In this document: one piece after another, positions 22,166-24,848 of the stretch | Layout: every line of letters starts with the position of its first letter | How positions within the stretch are numbered: the stretch's first letter is position 1 | NCBI GenBank assembly: GCA_025922715.1 | Contig: JAICHH010000007.1 | Coordinates: 1 to 24,848 of the forward strand | Reading direction: 5' to 3' | DNA: 24,848 nt | Source of the DNA: Nitrososphaeraceae archaeon | GTDB taxonomy: Archaea > Thermoproteota > Nitrososphaeria > Nitrososphaerales > Nitrososphaeraceae | Program-made: the position numbers and the translations under genes | Notes under the pieces: model-generated | Told to the model about the DNA's origin: nothing | Database searches by the model: none | The model's input: only the letters and a program-made list of their open reading frames with translations

Positions 22166-22270
22166 ATGGAATTAAAACTTTTGTATAGTATTTACGTTGG
22201 AATAAAAGTATCAATCTATAAATTGATAAAAGGACGACGAAAAAAAAAGCTTTCCAAAAGAATTGAATAA
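22166..22270 (+). CDS. possible basic microprotein (34 aa)
   Basis: A short frame in an otherwise gene-free 340-nt gap. The product starts MELKLLYSIYVGIKVSIYKL and ends with a highly basic stretch, KGRRKKKLSKRIE. An amphipathic or weakly hydrophobic helix followed by a cationic tail suggests membrane-surface or nucleic-acid binding, if it is made. Support: an in-frame ATG with a TATA-like box 26 nt upstream, the preceding gene closed by a T-rich terminator, and a composition unlike random AT-rich translation (few Asn, no Phe). Against: short length and no homologue known to me. Confidence 0.3.
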   Translation: MELKLLYSIYVGIKVSIYKLIKGRRKKKLSKRIE

Positions 22271-22385
22271 CAATTAAATTTCTATATTATAATTATTTTT
22301 TTCATTCATATTTAATTGATTCTAACTTGCATATAATATAATATTTGTACTATATCATTTTATAACATCACGATAACATATTTTT

Positions 22386-23243
22386 ATGATATTAGATATT
22401 TTAATTGAATCATCTAAGAATGTTTATAACGAAATTAAGGATTTATTAGGAACAAGTGAAGGCGCGAGTAAAATAAGTCTTGGTGCTGGAGGAGATATTT
22501 CTAGAAAAATTGATATCGTCGCAGAAATGGCAGTGCTAAATACAATTAAATCTAATAATATTTCTCCAGTGGTAATTGGAGAAGAATGTGGAATAGTTAA
22601 TCTAAATAATTATAATTCTAATTCTTCTTCTAACAACAATAATAATAAGGGTTTTGTAATAATGGATGCAGTTGATGGCACTACTAATGCAATTCGTGGT
22701 ATTCCTTTCTCTTGTTGTTCTTTAGCTTTCGCTAATGAATTTAAACTAAGTTCTGTGACTGATGCAGTAGTACTAGATTTGTTCACAGGCGATATTTATT
22801 CAGCTTCAAAACAAAAAGGCTCTTTTTTTAATAATAAAAAAATTAGTGTTAGAAATGAAAAAGATTTCAGCTCTATTGCATCTCTTGAAGATCTTAAATC
22901 AATTGATGTATTAATAGGTACAAATGTATCCGGAGTACCTTTACATATTTTAGATGAAATTTCAAAAGTTATTTCTTTTTCTTCTCATATACGACATTTT
23001 GGCGCAAATGCTCTTGAACTGTGTTATTTTGCTCGCGGATTTATGGATGCTTATATAGATATCAGAGGAAAGATTCGATCTACTGACATGGCAGCGGCTT
23101 ATTTAATAGCAAAAGAAGCTGGTGGTAAATTGTATTCTAGTAATGGTCAAGAATTAGACTCTGAGTTAGGATTAAAAAACAAGTTATCATTCTATGCAGT
23201 GAGTAACAAAAGACTTTTTGATTTAATAAAAAGTTCTGTATGA
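22386..23243 (+). CDS. inositol-monophosphatase-family phosphatase (IMPase/FBPase type)
   Basis: Mg2+-dependent sugar-phosphate phosphatase; archaeal members often act on both inositol 1-phosphate and fructose 1,6-bisphosphate. The 285 residues keep the metal-site motifs: GEEC (about 66-69), MDAVDGTTNAIRGIPFS (about 93-109, the DxxDGT signature) and the late Asp in RSTDMAAAYLIAKEAGG (about 234-250; ST-D-MAAA replaces the common WD-AAG). ISRKIDIVAE near the start is typical. A low-complexity insertion of Asn and Ser (about 73-87, with NSNSSSNNNNN) sits just before the DxxDGT strand, encoded by AAT/AAC triplets, probably a flexible surface loop. Start ATG 22386. Possible role in gluconeogenesis or inositol-lipid synthesis. 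Confidence 0.87.
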   Translation: MILDILIESSKNVYNEIKDLLGTSEGASKISLGAGGDISRKIDIVAEMAVLNTIKSNNISPVVIGEECGIVNLNNYNSNSSSNNNNNKGFVIMDAVDGTTNAIRGIPFSCCSLAFANEFKLSSVTDAVVLDLFTGDIYSASKQKGSFFNNKKISVRNEKDFSSIASLEDLKSIDVLIGTNVSGVPLHILDEISKVISFSSHIRHFGANALELCYFARGFMDAYIDIRGKIRSTDMAAAYLIAKEAGGKLYSSNGQELDSELGLKNKLSFYAVSNKRLFDLIKSSV

Positions 23244-23551
23244 AGAATTGAATAGAATCTAATTTTCTTTTGATTGTGTTCATCTACTTGATACTCTAAA
23301 AAGAATAATTAATGATCTTTAAAATAAAATTCATAGTGATTTTTGTTGTTATTTTAGAAATTATATATATATAAATGAAATAAGATTAAAAATTATACAC
23401 ATTATATATTTAAGTAATTTGAATTTAATATTTAGAAATTGTTCCAAATAATAACTGATACGATTTTGAAATAATCTTTATTAGAATTATAATAAATTCA
23501 TTAAATTATATTTTTTCTTGATTATTATACATATTATAATTATAATTATTA
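23244..23551. other. AT-rich gap with no gene seen
   Basis: About 308 nt between the phosphatase gene and the convergent HTH/coiled-coil gene. It is low-complexity A/T sequence (for example a TA run near 23365 and TAATTA-type repeats near 23535). I see no tRNA, guide RNA or coding frame. Confidence 0.4.
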
Positions 23552-24341
23552 TTATGAGTTAATAATGCTATGTACTATGGTTTCAGAAATAGTGTCATGA
23601 AACTTGGCTACCATCTCTGAAATTTTTTGATCAGAAGAGCGTAGATTATTGTTGTTAAGTAGAATTTCTTTTTCTGGATCTTTAATTATTTTTAAAATTG
23701 TCATGATAGATAATCTAATATACGAATCTTTTTGCTTTAGCAATTCAGTAATGTGTTCTTTTATTTTATTTCGTGTTAAACTTAATCCATCTTGCAGTTC
23801 TAAGTTTTTATTAATTAAAAAATTATTATGTGAGTAATAAGAGTCTCTCTGATTTCGTAGTTCTCTTAATTGAGAGGATATACTACTATATTCTTCTTTG
23901 ATTTTTGGAAGATTAGTACTGATTTTAATTGCTTCAAATAATTTTTTTTCATCTATTCTATTATCGTTTGTCATATAGGCCTTTGAAAAATTTTGAATTG
24001 TTTGTCTATTAAATTGTTGTAATACCTCGACTAAATGATAACAGCCTTTAAGATCCAGATAATCCATATAGATTTTTTTTGCTTCCGATGCACCAATACC
24101 TAATGTTGTGGCAACATATAGAGGATTCTTCCCTTTTGTATACAATTTATATGCTTTTGATGTAAGAGATGTTTGTATCTTCTTTTCTTCTTCTTTGTCC
24201 TTTTTTTTCTTTTGTTTTTTTAACTATAAAACTTATATCTCTTGAAGAGATATGATATAGATCTTGGATTTCTCGATAACTTTTATTCTGCTCTAGACAT
24301 TCTACAACACGTTTTTCTTTTTCTTTGGTCGATAAAATCAT
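23552..24341 (-). pseudogene. HTH/coiled-coil protein gene interrupted by a frameshift
   Basis: Two frames form one gene. The upstream frame (24341-24147) encodes an HTH-like N-terminus: MILSTKEKEKRVVECLEQNK, SYREIQDLYHISSRDISFIVKK, then Lys/Arg-rich residues and a premature stop. The downstream frame, read from about 24200 rather than from its first ATG at 24145, continues DKEEEKKIQTSLTSKAYKLYTKGKNPLYVATTLG, a domain with a second HTH-like pattern, then a coiled coil (about 23650-23900, SSISSQLRELRNQRDSYYSHNN). This joined order is that of a family multiplied in Nitrososphaerales. The break is at an A8 run (T8 on plus, 24201-24208): seven A would restore the frame and give about 262 residues. 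Sequencing error, a true lesion, or slippage-dependent expression are all possible. Confidence 0.75.
24201..24208 (-). repeat. A8 homopolymer at the frameshift site
   Basis: Eight A on the coding (minus) strand, GAAAAAAAAGGAC in context. One A fewer joins the HTH frame to the coiled-coil frame. Homopolymers of this length are prone to polymerase slippage and to sequencing length errors. Confidence 0.8.
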
Positions 24342-24659
24342 TTATCAATTATATTCTTTAAAAAAATATGTTTTTAAAACTTTTGGTATCTCTACTGCTT
24401 TCATTAACTTTCATTGCTTTCTTGAACTTTCTTTCAAAATTACTTGTGCTTAATTTATTAGATGTACAGTGTGCTCTATTTTTAGGATATATTTCATTGA
24501 AAAACTTGGTACTACTATAAGGATTATTGACTTAAATAAAATTAATTAAGTAGGTTACTAATTATATATCTATATTATATAATTTTAATAGCTTTTTATC
24601 GGTTCCATTCTATTGAAAAGAAAGATATTTTAATTGCTTATATAAAACAACTTTAATGC
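24342..24659. other. gene-free region upstream of tRNA-Asp
   Basis: About 318 nt without a supported gene. Near 24400-24441 the strand is rich in CTTTC with the short near-repeats CTTTCATT and AACTTTC. TATA-like stretches before the tRNA are TATTTTAA (24626-24633), at a suitable distance, and TTATATAAAA (24638-24647), which is closer than usual. Confidence 0.4.
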
Positions 24660-24773
24660 GCCCGGGTAGTATAGAGATGCACTATAAGAATTATTAAATT
24701 CTGCATTGTATATTCCGGTTCAGTATGGGGGACTGTCACTCCTCCGACCCGGGTTCGAATCCCGGCCCGGGCG
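24660..24773 (+). tRNA. tRNA-Asp (GTC) with a D-loop intron
   Basis: Acceptor stem GCCCGGG (24660-24666) pairs perfectly with CCCGGGC (24766-24772); the discriminator is G, as expected for Asp. T8-A9 follow. D stem GTAT (24669-24672) pairs with GTAT (24723-24726) using two G-U pairs. Anticodon stem GGGGA/TCCTC, loop CT-GTC-AC with GTC at 24735-24737. T arm CCGGG-TTCGAAT-CCCGG is canonical. A 39-nt insertion (24675-24713) splits the D loop between positions 15 and 16. In the precursor its 3' end carries another GTAT that can pair with the D-stem GTAT, leaving bulges AGA and ATT, cut AG^A and AT^T. The inner stem is GATGC/GCATT plus AGAATT/AATTCT. Splicing gives D loop AGTCCGGTTCA. The 3' CCA is not encoded. 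Confidence 0.92.
24675..24713 (+). other. tRNA-Asp intron (D-loop, 15/16)
   Basis: The 39-nt insertion starts AGATGCACTATAAG and ends TGCATTGTATAT. It contains the hairpin AGAATT-ATTA-AATTCT and an outer GATGC/GCATT helix. Boundaries are inferred from symmetrical cuts in the two three-base bulges and from the resulting normal D loop. Confidence 0.75.
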
Positions 24774-24848
24774 TCTCTAAATTAAAGATTCAAATAAAGT
24801 AATTTATTTTTGATTTATGGAATGATTAAACCCATTAATTCTGTTTTC

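Noticed and set aside
24195..24215. Programmed minus-one frameshift at the A8 tract
   Set aside because: The frame change needed is plus one (or minus two), not minus one, so the classical A-AAA-AAG mechanism does not restore the reading frame.
24638..24647. TTATATAAAA as the TATA box of tRNA-Asp
   Set aside because: It is centred only about 18 nt before the mature 5' end, which would put the start site inside the tRNA; TATTTTAA at 24626-24633 fits the spacing better.

Overview
The window is strongly AT-rich archaeal DNA. The gene content points to the Nitrososphaerota (Thaumarchaeota, ammonia-oxidising archaea), most likely a low-GC member of the Nitrososphaerales such as a Nitrosocosmicus-like lineage. 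The evidence is archaeal uS11, TFE-alpha, RadA, a PDCD5-like DNA-binding protein, RtcB, archaeal GTP cyclohydrolase III, an ADP-forming acyl-CoA synthetase of the type used in the thaumarchaeal 3-hydroxypropionate/4-hydroxybutyrate cycle, several small winged-helix regulators, and a coiled-coil HTH protein of a family expanded in Nitrososphaerales. TTG starts are common, and several genes have a TATA-like box about 27 nt before the start codon, which suggests leaderless mRNAs. The lineage is inferred from families recognised by eye, not from a search.

Layout. 1-732: 3' end of a ThiL-like kinase, then uS11. 924-2813 (minus): RtcB RNA ligase and a PDCD5-like protein, abutting. 2814-3374: gene-free promoter region. 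3375-7950 (plus): a compact riboflavin operon: riboflavin synthase, DHBP synthase, lumazine synthase, GTP cyclohydrolase III (ArfA), a COG0402-type amidohydrolase, and the ArfC reductase. The last four genes overlap by 4, 4 and 17 nt. 7958-9913 (minus): TFE-alpha and a DEAD-box helicase. 10102-14714: PRC-barrel/zinc-ribbon protein, ADP-forming acyl-CoA synthetase (minus), M20 dipeptidase. 14746-18507: four-helix membrane protein, dCMP deaminase, small proteins, SirB1-like protein, an unrecognised 200-aa protein, a two-helix membrane protein. 18549-19915 (minus): RadA, preceded by a tRNA-Trp gene with two introns. 20122-23243: two winged-helix proteins, a membrane-anchored matrixin-like metalloprotease, a small orphan, a possible 34-aa microprotein, and an inositol-phosphatase-family enzyme. 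23552-24341 (minus): HTH/coiled-coil gene broken by a frameshift at an A8 tract. 24660-24773: tRNA-Asp with a D-loop intron.

Two points stand out. First, the amidohydrolase inside the riboflavin operon has a full deaminase-type metal site. It is a strong candidate for a step of archaeal riboflavin synthesis that lacks an assigned enzyme here, either the pyrimidine deaminase or a substitute for the ArfB deformylase. Second, both tRNA genes carry introns at non-canonical sites (T-loop 58/59 and D-loop 15/16) that fold into bulge-helix-like splice sites. The same window encodes RtcB, the ligase that joins tRNA exons in archaea.
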